DNA from: JAKEGK01 sp050116575 | GTDB taxonomy: Bacteria > Pseudomonadota > Gammaproteobacteria > SZUA-152 | Length of the DNA stretch: 50,937 bases | Direction: 5' to 3' | Assembly: GCA_050116575.1 (NCBI GenBank) | Contig: JASFOJ010000015.1 | Location: forward strand, 1-50,937 | Part shown: positions 42,707 to 50,937 of the stretch, piece after piece | How positions within the stretch are numbered: position 1 is the first letter of the stretch | How the letters are laid out: every line of letters begins with the position of its first letter | Notes under the pieces: generated by a model | Told to the model about the DNA's origin: nothing | The model's input: the letters and a program-made list of their open reading frames with translations, nothing else | The model's database searches: none | Position numbers and translations under genes: made by a program

Positions 42707-43564
42707 CTATTTGTTGACGATGTTGTTCAATTGACTGAGCATGTCTTCCAGCTCTTTGTCTACTTTTTCAAGGTCACTATTGGTTTTTGCATCCTGCTCA
42801 AGGGGACGCTTGACTTTGGTTTTGCCGCCGTTTAACCAGCGAAAGCCAATAACGCTGATGTTGTCGGAATGGGGATAACTGGCTTCTTCGGCATCACTGG
42901 AAAGGTCTTCAATGGCATCACCCAGGTTTTGCTGTTTCAGGCCTCGCACGATGTCCTGGTCCGATAACGGTGACCAAAGGCCGTCGGAACACAATAAAAT
43001 CACGTCGTTTTTTTGCAGGGGAAACGCCGGCGCAATCTGCGGTTGCGGGCGATGAGTCTCCGAACCGATGCAGCGGGTCAAAAGATTTTTATCGGGGTGA
43101 GAGCGCTTTTCTTTTTCCGAGATGACGCCTTTTTGGAAAAGCTCTTCGACGCGGGAATGATCCTGGGTGCGCTTGATAACCTTGCCCTCGCGAATAACAT
43201 ATAACCGGCTGTCGCCCACGTGTGCCCAATGGGCGAAACCATCCTGGATAATACATAGAACACAGGTTGATTTGGCCTGCAAGGGTGGATCACAGGAAGC
43301 GGCCAGGTCCAGGATTTCCCGCTGGGTACGCAGGATCACATGTTTCAGAAAATTGCCCGGATTGCGGATGGGTTTGTCGGCGTTGTTAAAATGGCGAAAC
43401 GCACAGTCAACAACCGTTTCCGCAGCCACGTCGCCACCGGCATGACCGCCCAGTCCATCGGCCAGCACCAATAATACCGCATCCGGGGTTTCCACCACCC
43501 CAATACGGTCCTGGTTGCTTTTACGGTTGCCCAGATGGTTGGTTTTGCTGACATCGTATTTCAT
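42707..43564 (-). CDS. PP2C-family Ser/Thr protein phosphatase
   Basis: A 285-residue metal-dependent phosphatase. The PP2C motifs are in order: GNRKSNQDRIGV near residue 12, VLADGLGGHAGGDVAAE near 33, WAHVGDSRLYVI near 112, LLCSDGLWSPLSDQD near 190 and HSDNISVIGF near 230. The metal-binding Asp residues are all kept. After the catalytic domain there is a polar tail of about 45 residues ending in a likely coiled coil (LEKVDKELEDMLSQLNNIV). No membrane helix or signal peptide is seen, so it is cytosolic. It starts 8 bases after the kinase gene on the same strand; kinase and phosphatase are almost certainly cotranscribed and oppose each other. Confidence 0.93.
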   Translation of the reverse strand: MKYDVSKTNHLGNRKSNQDRIGVVETPDAVLLVLADGLGGHAGGDVAAETVVDCAFRHFNNADKPIRNPGNFLKHVILRTQREILDLAASCDPPLQAKSTCVLCIIQDGFAHWAHVGDSRLYVIREGKVIKRTQDHSRVEELFQKGVISEKEKRSHPDKNLLTRCIGSETHRPQPQIAPAFPLQKNDVILLCSDGLWSPLSDQDIVRGLKQQNLGDAIEDLSSDAEEASYPHSDNISVIGFRWLNGGKTKVKRPLEQDAKTNSDLEKVDKELEDMLSQLNNIVNK

Positions 43565-43572
43565 GGCGCATT

Positions 43573-44511
43573 TTATCCCGCTTTACCCAGCGACCAGCGC
43601 TTGATGAGACCGGAAAAAAAGCCGCCGGCTTCGGGGCCGCCTGCTTTGTTGAACGCCTCCATGAATTCCTCAATGCTTTGCGGTCGCAGCAGGGCGTCGA
43701 CTTCCATGGCCCAATCGATGGCCTCCAGCAGAGACGGCGAATATTTGCGTTTAAAGGCCACCGTGGCCGGTTTCATCTTGTCCTTTTCCTGGCGGTCGGT
43801 GGCTTTGGGGGGAGGCGAACCTTCCATACAGGTACGGATGGTGGCGGCGATGGCGTAAATATCCGTCCATGGGCCGCAATACCCTTTCGGGTCGTGCTGC
43901 TCCACGGGGGAGAAACCTGGCGTAATCACCGGCCGGGGCTGCAGGGTGCGGCTCATGTTTTTGCGGATCACCGCGCCGAAGTCCAGCAATATGGGATTGC
44001 CGTCCTGCTGGATTAAGATGTTGCCCGGCTTGATATCCAGGTGCAGTAAATTATTGGCGTGGACCACGCGCAGGCCGTCGATGAGCGGCGGGAAAATGGT
44101 GCGTATTGCCGTTTCCCCCAGGCCGCCGCTGCACTGGGTGATGATATTTTGCAGGTTTTCGCCGGGACGATAGTCCATGACGATATACACGGTATTAAAC
44201 GCGTCAAAAGAATCGGTAATGTGTACAATATTGGGGTGGGTGAGTTTTTTCAGGGCACTGACTTCCAGCAAGAATAATTGCCGCCCTTCGTTGAGCGTTG
44301 AAATGCACTCGTCGGCCCGGGGAACCACGTTAAGGTTTGCTTCCCGAGTGGCGAGTTTATTGGGAAGATATTCCTTGATGACCACGGTCTGATTGCTGCG
44401 CTGGTCTTGAGCCAGATAGACGATACCAAATCCGCCCGCGCTCAGCGTATTGCTGATCCGGTAATGGCTCAATGGCGTGCCGGGAGGCAGCTGATTGTTT
44501 TGTACTGTCAT
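43573..44511 (-). CDS. Hanks-type Ser/Thr protein kinase, non-RD
   Basis: A 312-residue cytosolic kinase without a membrane helix or extracellular sensor. The glycine loop reads SAGGFGIVYLAQD near residue 25, the ATP-anchoring Lys lies in TVVIKEYLP near 48, the catalytic loop reads HLDIKPGNIL near 157, and the metal loop LLDFGAV near 175. The Arg that normally precedes the catalytic Asp is Leu (His-Leu-Asp), so it is a non-RD kinase, a class often independent of activation-loop phosphorylation. A short tail (residues 255-312) follows the kinase fold. It is the first gene of a pair with the PP2C phosphatase and is divergent from yicC. Confidence 0.93.
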   Translation of the reverse strand: MTVQNNQLPPGTPLSHYRISNTLSAGGFGIVYLAQDQRSNQTVVIKEYLPNKLATREANLNVVPRADECISTLNEGRQLFLLEVSALKKLTHPNIVHITDSFDAFNTVYIVMDYRPGENLQNIITQCSGGLGETAIRTIFPPLIDGLRVVHANNLLHLDIKPGNILIQQDGNPILLDFGAVIRKNMSRTLQPRPVITPGFSPVEQHDPKGYCGPWTDIYAIAATIRTCMEGSPPPKATDRQEKDKMKPATVAFKRKYSPSLLEAIDWAMEVDALLRPQSIEEFMEAFNKAGGPEAGGFFSGLIKRWSLGKAG

Positions 44512-44607
44512 GTGGCTCTATGCTACAGTGATAACCATATACGCATCAGTGAGTTAGCTTAACTGTCCCAATCGCAGCAGAAATTTTCTTAGCAAGAGGT
44601 TAATGTC

Positions 44608-45474
44608 ATGGTTCGCAGTATGACGGCGTTTGCCCGCCAGACGAGGGAAAATGCGCAGGGCGCACTTACCTGGGAATTAAAATCGGTCAATCACCGGTTT
44701 TCTGAAGTTAGTTTGCGCCTCCCCGAGGAGCTGCGGCCTCTGGAATCGCGGATTCGGGAACGGATTGCCCAGGTGACCAAGCGGGGCAAAATCGATGCAA
44801 ACCTGCGTTACCAGCCACCGGCGGTGCAGCAGGCCGGACTGGAGATCGACCAGCCGCTGATCAAGGTGTTGGCGGCCGCCAGCCAGGATGTGGCGGATGT
44901 TTTACCGGAGGTCGGTCCGTTGCGCATGGTGGATGTGCTCAAATGGCCCGGCGTGCTCAAGGCGCCGGAAATCGATATGGAGCAACTGTCCCATTCCACG
45001 CTGTCACTGCTGGATGATGCGCTTTCGGAACTCACCGAATCCCGGGAGCGCGAAGGTGAAAAGCTCCGGCAAATGCTGTTGGACCGGTGCGATGCCATGG
45101 CTATAGAAGTGGCCAAGGTGCAACAATGTATTCCGGTGGCTATCGAGGCCATGCGCCAGCGCATCAAGGACAAGCTGGCCGAATGGCAGGCCGAACTGGA
45201 CCAGACGCGCCTGGAACAGGAAGTGGTGTTCCTGTGTAACAAATCCGATGTGGCCGAGGAAATGGACCGGCTGCAGGCCCATGTGCAGGAAGTGAAGCGC
45301 GTCCTGGACGAGGACAAGCCCATTGGCCGGCGCCTGGATTTTCTTATGCAGGAACTCAACCGCGAAGCCAATACGTTAAGCGCCAAGTCGCCGGATACGG
45401 AAATGACCCGGGCGTCGGTGGAGCTCAAGGTGCTTGTTGAGCAAATGCGTGAGCAGGTACAAAATATTGAATAA
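44608..45474 (+). CDS. yicC: YicC family endoribonuclease
   Basis: A 288-residue protein with the family opening MVRSMTAFARQT, then LTWELKSVNHRFSEVSLRLPEELRPLE near residue 23, and a C-terminal DUF1732 domain with DEDKPIGRRLDFLMQELNREANTLSAKSPD near 236. YicC proteins are hexameric endoribonucleases, and in E. coli YicC has been tied to decay of the small RNA RyhB. AGAGG lies 8 bases before the ATG. It is followed 28 bases later by gmk, the same order found in many gammaproteobacteria. Confidence 0.95.
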   Translation: MVRSMTAFARQTRENAQGALTWELKSVNHRFSEVSLRLPEELRPLESRIRERIAQVTKRGKIDANLRYQPPAVQQAGLEIDQPLIKVLAAASQDVADVLPEVGPLRMVDVLKWPGVLKAPEIDMEQLSHSTLSLLDDALSELTESREREGEKLRQMLLDRCDAMAIEVAKVQQCIPVAIEAMRQRIKDKLAEWQAELDQTRLEQEVVFLCNKSDVAEEMDRLQAHVQEVKRVLDEDKPIGRRLDFLMQELNREANTLSAKSPDTEMTRASVELKVLVEQMREQVQNIE

Positions 45475-45502
45475 CGACATTAAGGATAATTAAACGGCCG
45501 TT

Positions 45503-46141
45503 ATGAACAGTGAGGTATCCACACCCGTCCTAACCGGTTCACTTTATATCGTTGCAGCACCTTCGGGCGCCGGTAAAACCAGCTTGGTCAAAGCCCTGTT
45601 GGAGCAGACTCCGGATATGACGGTATCCGTGTCCCATACTACGCGCCAGCCCCGTCCCGGCGAGGTCCACGGCGAACACTATTATTTTGTGGACAAGGCC
45701 ACCTTTGAGCAAATGCGTGATGCCGGCGAGTTCCTGGAGCATGCCCGGGTGTTTGATAATTATTACGGAACCTCCCGCCAGGCCGTGGAACAGACGCTGG
45801 GCCGGGGACTGGACGTGATTCTGGAAATTGACTGGCAGGGGGCGCAGCAAATCCGCCGGCTGTATCCCGAGTGCAGCAGTATATTTGTGCTGCCGCCGTC
45901 CCGTGATGCATTGGAACAACGTCTGCGCTCCCGTGGTCAAGATAATAATGAGGTCATTGAACGTCGCATGAAGGACGCCATCACCGAAATATCGCACTAT
46001 CATGAATTCGATTATTTAGTGATTAATGACCTGTTTGATCAGGCACTTGAGGAATTAAAGGCAATAATCCTGGCGCGCCGGCAACGCACCGCCGTGCAGG
46101 ACCGCCGCCACCACCAGTTGCTGCGCCAATTGCTGTCGTGA
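45503..46141 (+). CDS. gmk: Guanylate kinase
   Basis: Gmk phosphorylates GMP to GDP with ATP, an essential step between guanine nucleotide synthesis and (p)ppGpp metabolism. The 212-residue protein has the P-loop IVAAPSGAGKTSLVKALLE near residue 16, the GMP-binding segment SHTTRQPRPGEVHGEHYYFV near 43, ILEIDWQGAQQIRR near 100, and the lid and C-terminal region ERRMKDAITEISHYHEFDYLVINDLF near 155. The length is normal. rpoZ and spoT follow after a 380-base spacer. Confidence 0.97.
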   Translation: MNSEVSTPVLTGSLYIVAAPSGAGKTSLVKALLEQTPDMTVSVSHTTRQPRPGEVHGEHYYFVDKATFEQMRDAGEFLEHARVFDNYYGTSRQAVEQTLGRGLDVILEIDWQGAQQIRRLYPECSSIFVLPPSRDALEQRLRSRGQDNNEVIERRMKDAITEISHYHEFDYLVINDLFDQALEELKAIILARRQRTAVQDRRHHQLLRQLLS

Positions 46142-46523
46142 TCGCAGGACAGGCAGCTTCGTATTCGGGGTACCGCTGTATAGCGGGACTGGGATCGATC
46201 ATGTACAATTGGGCGGTTTCGCTGGCCGTTTTTGGTGGGAACGCCGGGGTTGATCGAGACAACGGTAAACGAAAGCGGTTAATGAACAAGACAGCGGGGT
46301 CGGCGATGGTTTTGGCCCGCAACTTGAAGCACATATTCCCGGGTGCTGGGAACGCGTGCGGCTGACAGCTTACACAAGCTTACAATTAGTCCCGTCAGCT
46401 CAGTGCAACCCACAGCGGAACAACATCGGGGTAACCCAATAAATTGAATATCAGTGCTGAGCGCGGCTAACCGGCTCGTCGCCGGTGGTAAGTGTTGGTA
46501 AATCTACCTTTAGAGGTGTATAC
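46142..46523. other. gmk-rpoZ spacer without a supported gene
   Basis: A 380-base spacer that is probably the promoter region and leader for rpoZ-spoT. An open frame at 46138-46365 has no ribosome binding site or recognisable pattern. I saw no terminator with a T run and no clear promoter pair. Confidence 0.4.
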
Positions 46524-46793
46524 ATGGCAAGAGTAACCGTAGAAGATTGTTTGGATCACGTGGATAACCGCTTTGAGCTGGTGTTGTTGGCCAGCCGGCG
46601 CGCCCGCCAAATCGCCCAGGGCAAAGACCCCATGGTAGGTTGGGAAAACGATAAACCTACCGTGGTGGCGTTGCGCGAAATTGCGGAAGGCAAAATTAAC
46701 CAAGAGGTGCTGGACGCTGCAGAACAGGAAGCCGAAGCCGAAGCTGAAGAACTACAGGAAGACACCGGGGAGTCCAACCAACTCATGTCATAA
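46524..46793 (+). CDS. rpoZ: RNA polymerase omega subunit
   Basis: Omega binds beta' and helps RNA polymerase assembly; in E. coli it forms part of one ppGpp binding site. The 89-residue protein starts MARVTVEDCLDHVDNRFELV, continues with LASRRARQIAQGKDPMV, and keeps KPTVVALREIAEGKI near residue 48. The C-terminal tail is a run of Glu and Ala. ATG 46524 follows AGAGG at 8 bases. spoT starts 13 bases after the stop, so a ppGpp-responding polymerase subunit and a ppGpp enzyme share one transcript, as in E. coli. Confidence 0.97.
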   Translation: MARVTVEDCLDHVDNRFELVLLASRRARQIAQGKDPMVGWENDKPTVVALREIAEGKINQEVLDAAEQEAEAEAEELQEDTGESNQLMS

Positions 46794-46806
46794 CTCCGAG
46801 GGCCCG

Positions 46807-48984
46807 GTGTTTCTCATTAGTGATTTATGCGCGTTACTTGAAAGCTACCTTGAGCCGGACCAGGTAAAAGAAGTCTACCGGGCCTACCTGTTCGGCGCTG
46901 ACGCCCATGAGGGTCAGCAACGCCTTACCGGCGAACCTTACATTTATCATCCGTTGGCTGTGGCGCGCATTCTTGCTGAAATGCGCATGGACTTTAACAG
47001 CATTATTGCCGCCCTGCTGCACGATGTCATCGAAGACACCCCCACCGCTAAAGACCAGCTTGCCAATGAATTCGGCCAGGAAGTTGCCGAACTGGTCGAC
47101 GGTGTCAGCAAACTGACCCAGGTTAAATTCGAAAGCCGGGCCGAGGCCCAGGCGGAGAACTTCCGCAAGATGATGCTGGCCATGGTGCGGGACATCCGCG
47201 TCATCATGATCAAGCTTGCCGATCGCCTCCACAACATGCGCACGCTGGGCGTCATGCCTCCCGACAAACGCCGGCGCATATCCCGTGAAACCCTGGAAAT
47301 TTATGTCCCTATTGCCCACCGGCTAGGTATGCACAACCTGCGGCTGGAGCTGGAAGAGCTGGGTTTCAAGTCCGCGTATCCCATGCGGTACCGCATATTG
47401 GCTGAAGCGGTCAAAAAAGCGCGCGGTAACCGCAGAGAAGTGGTGGAAAAAATCCGCAAGAACATCGAGGACCGGCTTGCCCAGGAAGGCATCGAGTTTC
47501 CGGTGTTGGGCCGTGAAAAACACCTTTACAGTATTTATGAAAAAATGCGCACCAAGGGCTTGAGCTTTGCCGAAGTCTTTGATGTTTACGCGTTTCGCAT
47601 TGTGGTGGACAAGCCCGATACCTGTTACCGCGTTCTGGGTATCGTGCATAACATTTATAAGCCGGTGCCCGGTAAATTCAAGGATTACATCGCCATCCCC
47701 AAGGCCAACGGTTACCAGTCCCTGCATACCGGTCTGTTCGGGCCTTATGGTATTCCCATCGAAGTGCAAATCCGGACCGAAGATATGGACAAGGTGGCCA
47801 ACGTGGGCATCGCGGCGCACTGGTTATATAAGTCCGGCACCGAAGGCCAGCGCCACGACCTGGCGCAGGAATGGCTGCGCGGATTGCTGGAAATGCAGCA
47901 ACACGCCGGTAATTCCCAGGAGTTTCTGGAAAGCGTCAAAATAGACCTGTTTCCCGATGAAGTTTATGTGTTCACCCCCAAGGGCGAAATCATGACCCTG
48001 CCCCGGGGTTCCACTATCGTGGATTTCGCCTATGCCGTGCACAGCGATCTCGGTAACTCCTGCGTGGCGGGCAAAATTGATCGCCGGCTGGCGCCGCTGC
48101 GCACCCAGTTGTTAAACGGTCAGACGGTGGAGGTGATATCCGCACCGGGCGCCAAGCCCAATCCGGTATGGCTGGATTTTGTGGTGTCCGCCAAGGCGCG
48201 TACCAACATCCGCAGTTTTCTCAAGCGCCTGAAACGCGATGAGGCTGTACAACTGGGCCGGAGGCTGCTGGAAAAATCCCTGGCGTCGTTTTCCACCGGC
48301 ATTGATGATATCCCGGAGTCGCGCATGAGCCGGGTACTGGAAGAATATAATTTGAAATCGGTGGATGATCTGCTGGCACAAATCAGCCTCGGTAATCGTG
48401 TCGCGCTGCTGGTGGCGCGGCGTCTGACCGATACCGAGCCGGATACGGCAACGTTTCAACGTTCCACGCGCCGGCCCCTGGGTATCAAAAACGTGTTCAG
48501 CCGTTACGCACCCGACTGGATGAAAAGCGGCATCAAGGAATCCAAACCGCTGGCGATCAAGGGCACCGAAGGCACCGTTGTGTCCTATGCAAAATGTTGC
48601 CGCCCCATCCCCGGTGATTCCATCCTCGGCTTTATCAGTGTCGGCCGTGGTATCGTGATTCACCGTGACAACTGTAAAAACACCAAGGACTATCGTTCCC
48701 GGCCAGACAAATGGGTTGACGTGCAATGGGACAGTGACGTGGAATCAACCTTTCCGGTGGACGTGCGCGTCGATACCGAAAACCGTCGCGGGGTGCTGGC
48801 CACGGTGGCCGCGGCCATGGCGGAAATGTCCGTCAACATTGAAAACGTTTCCATGGATGAGCGCGATGGCACGTATTCATCCATGAAATTTACCATCAGC
48901 GTCAAGGACCGCAAACACCTGGCCAATATTATTCGACGGGTCAGAAGCATTGACAGCGTGGTCCGCATGGTCAGGATCAAATAA
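46807..48984 (+). CDS. spoT: Bifunctional (p)ppGpp synthetase/hydrolase SpoT
   Basis: SpoT makes and degrades the stringent-response alarmone (p)ppGpp. Starting at GTG 46807, with CGAGGG upstream, it has 725 residues. The HD hydrolase domain is intact (YIYHPLAVARIL, then ALLHDVIEDTPT near residue 70, with the HDxxED ligands). The synthetase domain follows (GREKHLYSIYEKMRTKG near 240 and FDVYAFRIVVD near 260, EVQIRTEDMD near 320). Next come a TGS domain (EVYVFTPKGEIMTLPRGSTIVDFAYAVHS near 390), a helical and zinc-finger region (KCCRPIPGDSILGF near 600) and a C-terminal ACT domain. The domain order is the standard one. ridA and recG follow. Confidence 0.96.
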   Translation: MFLISDLCALLESYLEPDQVKEVYRAYLFGADAHEGQQRLTGEPYIYHPLAVARILAEMRMDFNSIIAALLHDVIEDTPTAKDQLANEFGQEVAELVDGVSKLTQVKFESRAEAQAENFRKMMLAMVRDIRVIMIKLADRLHNMRTLGVMPPDKRRRISRETLEIYVPIAHRLGMHNLRLELEELGFKSAYPMRYRILAEAVKKARGNRREVVEKIRKNIEDRLAQEGIEFPVLGREKHLYSIYEKMRTKGLSFAEVFDVYAFRIVVDKPDTCYRVLGIVHNIYKPVPGKFKDYIAIPKANGYQSLHTGLFGPYGIPIEVQIRTEDMDKVANVGIAAHWLYKSGTEGQRHDLAQEWLRGLLEMQQHAGNSQEFLESVKIDLFPDEVYVFTPKGEIMTLPRGSTIVDFAYAVHSDLGNSCVAGKIDRRLAPLRTQLLNGQTVEVISAPGAKPNPVWLDFVVSAKARTNIRSFLKRLKRDEAVQLGRRLLEKSLASFSTGIDDIPESRMSRVLEEYNLKSVDDLLAQISLGNRVALLVARRLTDTEPDTATFQRSTRRPLGIKNVFSRYAPDWMKSGIKESKPLAIKGTEGTVVSYAKCCRPIPGDSILGFISVGRGIVIHRDNCKNTKDYRSRPDKWVDVQWDSDVESTFPVDVRVDTENRRGVLATVAAAMAEMSVNIENVSMDERDGTYSSMKFTISVKDRKHLANIIRRVRSIDSVVRMVRIK

Positions 48985-49224
48985 ACGCCCTGGCGGCAAA
49001 AAACTATTTTGCGACTCGACATACAAATCTACATAAGAGCAACGAGTCATCGACTATATTGAGAACCCGTCATTGAGAGCCGCGTAGTCGACAGCCACGT
49101 ACGTCTTCTCCGTACGGCAAACTCGTGACAACCCGCATTTTTTCATTCGCTCACAGTTCTAATATAATCACAGCGACACGAGATCTTATAACCAATGACC
49201 TGAAACCAAAGGGACGGCAAAGTC

Positions 49225-49611
49225 ATGACAAAACAAATCATCCATACAGACAATGCGCCAAAAGCCATCGGCCCCTATTCCCAGGCCGTCAAGGCCGGTA
49301 ATACCGTTTATCTATCGGGGCAGATTCCGTTGGACCCGGCCACCATGGAACTGGTGACGGGTGACATGAGCACACAAATCAAGCGCGTATTTGATAACCT
49401 GCAGGCTGTCGCGACGGCCGCCGGCGGTGATTTGTCCGATGTGGTGAAACTCAATATCTTTCTTACCGACCTGGGAAATTTCACGTTAGTGAATGACATC
49501 ATGAAGGAATATTTTCAGCAGCCGTATCCCGCCCGCGCGGCCATCGGCGTGGCATCGTTACCCAAAGGCGCCAATGTGGAAATGGACGCCATTATGGAAC
49601 TGGGCGGTTGA
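49225..49611 (+). CDS. ridA: RidA family reactive imine deaminase
   Basis: RidA hydrolyses reactive enamine and imine intermediates released by PLP enzymes such as threonine dehydratase, protecting other PLP enzymes. The 128-residue protein has KAIGPYSQAVKAGNTVYLSGQIPLDP near residue 12, the catalytic Arg in YPARAAIGVASLPKGANVEMDAI near 100, and the family ending. GGGACGG lies upstream of the ATG. It sits between spoT and recG, the order found in E. coli relatives and many gammaproteobacteria. Confidence 0.97.
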   Translation: MTKQIIHTDNAPKAIGPYSQAVKAGNTVYLSGQIPLDPATMELVTGDMSTQIKRVFDNLQAVATAAGGDLSDVVKLNIFLTDLGNFTLVNDIMKEYFQQPYPARAAIGVASLPKGANVEMDAIMELGG

Positions 49612-49702
49612 TGCGCGCTGCCCGCGAACCCTAACGGGGTGTGCTATCGAGACGGTAACCAACAAGCGGCCAACGGGGCTACGTTTTGACGCTTCCGTAC
49701 GG

Positions 49703-50937
49703 TTGTTAAAGCGCGTGGGCCCCAGCGTGGCGGAAAAACTGGCGCGTTTAAATATCTATACTGTCCAGGATCTACTGTTCCACCTGCCCTTGCGTTACCA
49801 GGACCGCACCCGGGTAATGCCCATTGGCCGCTTGCGCGACGGCGATGAAGCCGTCGTCGAAGCGCAGGTGTTGGCGACGGACATCCAATATGCCCGGCGT
49901 CGCATGTTACTTTGCCGTATCAGTGATGGCACCGGGTTTTTAACGCTGCGCTTTTTTCATTTTAACGCCCGCCAGCAACAAAGCCTGGTGCCCCAAACAC
50001 GGCTGCGTTGTTTCGGGGAGGTGCGCCATAGCAAACAGGGCCTGGAAATGGTGCACCCTGAATATGAATTCATAAACGAGTCACAGCAACGCCCGGGCCA
50101 GGGGTATTTAACGGCCATCTATCCCACCACGGAAGGCTTACGCCAGTTTTCCCTGCGCCACTTAATCGACCAGGTGGTCATCGATTCAAAAACCTTGTCT
50201 ATCGATATCCCGGAATGGTTGCCAGACACGATCGGGGAACGGTTGCAGTTTCCCTCCCTGTCCCATGCTATTGCCTATGTCCACAAACCGCCGCCCGATG
50301 CTCCGGTGGATCAGTTGCAACGGGGCAATCACCGCTACCAGCAACGGCTGGCATTCGAGGAATTGCTGGCACACCAGTTGTCGATGCGACAACTGCGCAC
50401 CCGATACCGCCACCATCAGGCGCCGGTACTTAACACCCGAGGTGACCTGGAGCAACAGTTGATTGACGCGTTGCCTTTTGCCTTAACCGACGCGCAACAG
50501 CGGGTGTACCGCGAAGTGAAACATGATTTGCAAAAGAGCGCGCCCATGTTGCGGCTGGTGCAGGGTGACGTTGGCTCCGGCAAGACAATCGTCGCGGCAC
50601 TGGCAGCGCTGCAGGCGGTGGATACCGGTATGCAGGCCGCCATCATGGCGCCAACCGAATTGCTCGCCTATCAACATCTGCAAAACTTCCAGCAGTGGTT
50701 GGCACCGTTGAACGTTCATGTGGACTGGTTTTCCGGCAAGCTAACGGCGGCTGGCCGGCGGCGAGCGTTACAACATCTTGCTGCCGGCGACACGCAGGTT
50801 GTCGTGGGCACCCATGCGCTGTTTCAGGACGATGTGGTTTTCAAGCAGCTCGGTCTGGTGGTTATCGATGAACAACACCGCTTTGGGGTGCATCAACGCC
50901 TGGCATTGCGTAACAAAGGATTGCACAACGACAGCGG
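49703..50937 (+). CDS. recG: ATP-dependent DNA helicase RecG (partial, start uncertain)
   Basis: RecG regresses stalled replication forks and branch-migrates Holliday junctions. About 410 residues are visible before the window ends. They include the N-terminal wedge domain (LKRVGPSVAEKLARLNIYTVQDLLFHLPLRYQDRTR), then FALTDAQQRVYREV, helicase motif I LVQGDVGSGKTIVAALAAL, motif Ia MAPTELLAYQH and motif II VVIDEQHRFGVHQR. The Asp-Glu-Gln-His box is typical of RecG. No ATG or GTG lies just before the conserved start. In-frame options are TTG 49703, used here, and ATG 49574 inside ridA, which adds Trp-rich residues that do not look natural. The frame is open between them. Confidence 0.93.
   Translation, partial: MLKRVGPSVAEKLARLNIYTVQDLLFHLPLRYQDRTRVMPIGRLRDGDEAVVEAQVLATDIQYARRRMLLCRISDGTGFLTLRFFHFNARQQQSLVPQTRLRCFGEVRHSKQGLEMVHPEYEFINESQQRPGQGYLTAIYPTTEGLRQFSLRHLIDQVVIDSKTLSIDIPEWLPDTIGERLQFPSLSHAIAYVHKPPPDAPVDQLQRGNHRYQQRLAFEELLAHQLSMRQLRTRYRHHQAPVLNTRGDLEQQLIDALPFALTDAQQRVYREVKHDLQKSAPMLRLVQGDVGSGKTIVAALAALQAVDTGMQAAIMAPTELLAYQHLQNFQQWLAPLNVHVDWFSGKLTAAGRRRALQHLAAGDTQVVVGTHALFQDDVVFKQLGLVVIDEQHRFGVHQRLALRNKGLHNDS

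Noticed and set aside
46138..46365. 75-codon open frame between gmk and rpoZ
   Set aside because: No ribosome binding site or recognisable pattern; more likely the rpoZ leader region.

Overview
The window is a chromosomal replication-origin region of a gammaproteobacterium that is neither an enteric nor a typical pseudomonad. The support is rpmH-rnpA-yidD-yidC-mnmE reading left, back to back with dnaA-dnaN-recF-gyrB reading right. It also carries other clusters typical of the class: lptD-surA-pdxA-rsmA, hemC-hemD-hemX-hemY, coaBC opposite radC, and yicC, gmk, rpoZ-spoT-ridA-recG. A Chromatiales-like sulfur or nitrogen oxidiser is plausible, but I cannot place the organism from the sequence alone. 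I see no IS element, phage gene, tRNA, rRNA or CRISPR array.

Layout. 1-2.2 kb holds the truncated start of a membrane sensor protein and two small orphan genes. 2.2-8.5 kb (minus strand) is the outer-membrane biogenesis and housekeeping block elyC/ydcF-rsmA-pdxA-surA-lptD. 8.6-12.8 kb (minus) is mnmE-yidC-yidD-rnpA-rpmH. 13.0-19.8 kb (plus) is dnaA-dnaN-recF-gyrB. DnaA boxes and an AT-rich stretch lie between dnaA and dnaN, and four parS-type ParB sites lie in recF and in the recF-gyrB gap. 19.9-25.4 kb has fbp (minus) and then hemC-hemD-hemX-hemY (plus).

25.4-34.5 kb is the most accessory-looking part. A Crp/Fnr-type regulator is divergent from a NitT/TauT-type ABC importer (ATPase, binding protein, permease). 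The importer is followed by a 795-residue protein with a complete PHP/DUF3604-type metal site. Next come a ModA-like binding protein that lacks a signal peptide, a DUF2845 protein, and a 2Fe-2S/FAD/NAD(P)H reductase. The regulator, importer and PHP enzyme together look like an uncharacterised uptake-and-hydrolysis system. A perfect inverted repeat, CTGTCG-N6-CGACAG, lies in the divergent promoter region and is a candidate operator.

34.8-39.2 kb has an SDR protein, coaBC, radC, a small periplasmic protein and a LysR regulator. 39.6-44.5 kb has a 992-residue lipoprotein joining a beta-propeller to a caspase-fold peptidase with an intact His/Cys dyad. It converges on a cytosolic Hanks-type kinase and a PP2C phosphatase. 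44.6 kb to the end is yicC, gmk, rpoZ, spoT, ridA and the first part of recG.

The points most worth a second look are the importer-PHP module with its candidate operator, the propeller-caspase lipoprotein beside the kinase/phosphatase pair, the parS cluster without parAB in its usual place, the origin with a DnaA-trio-like element, and an inverted-repeat element in front of the PHP gene.
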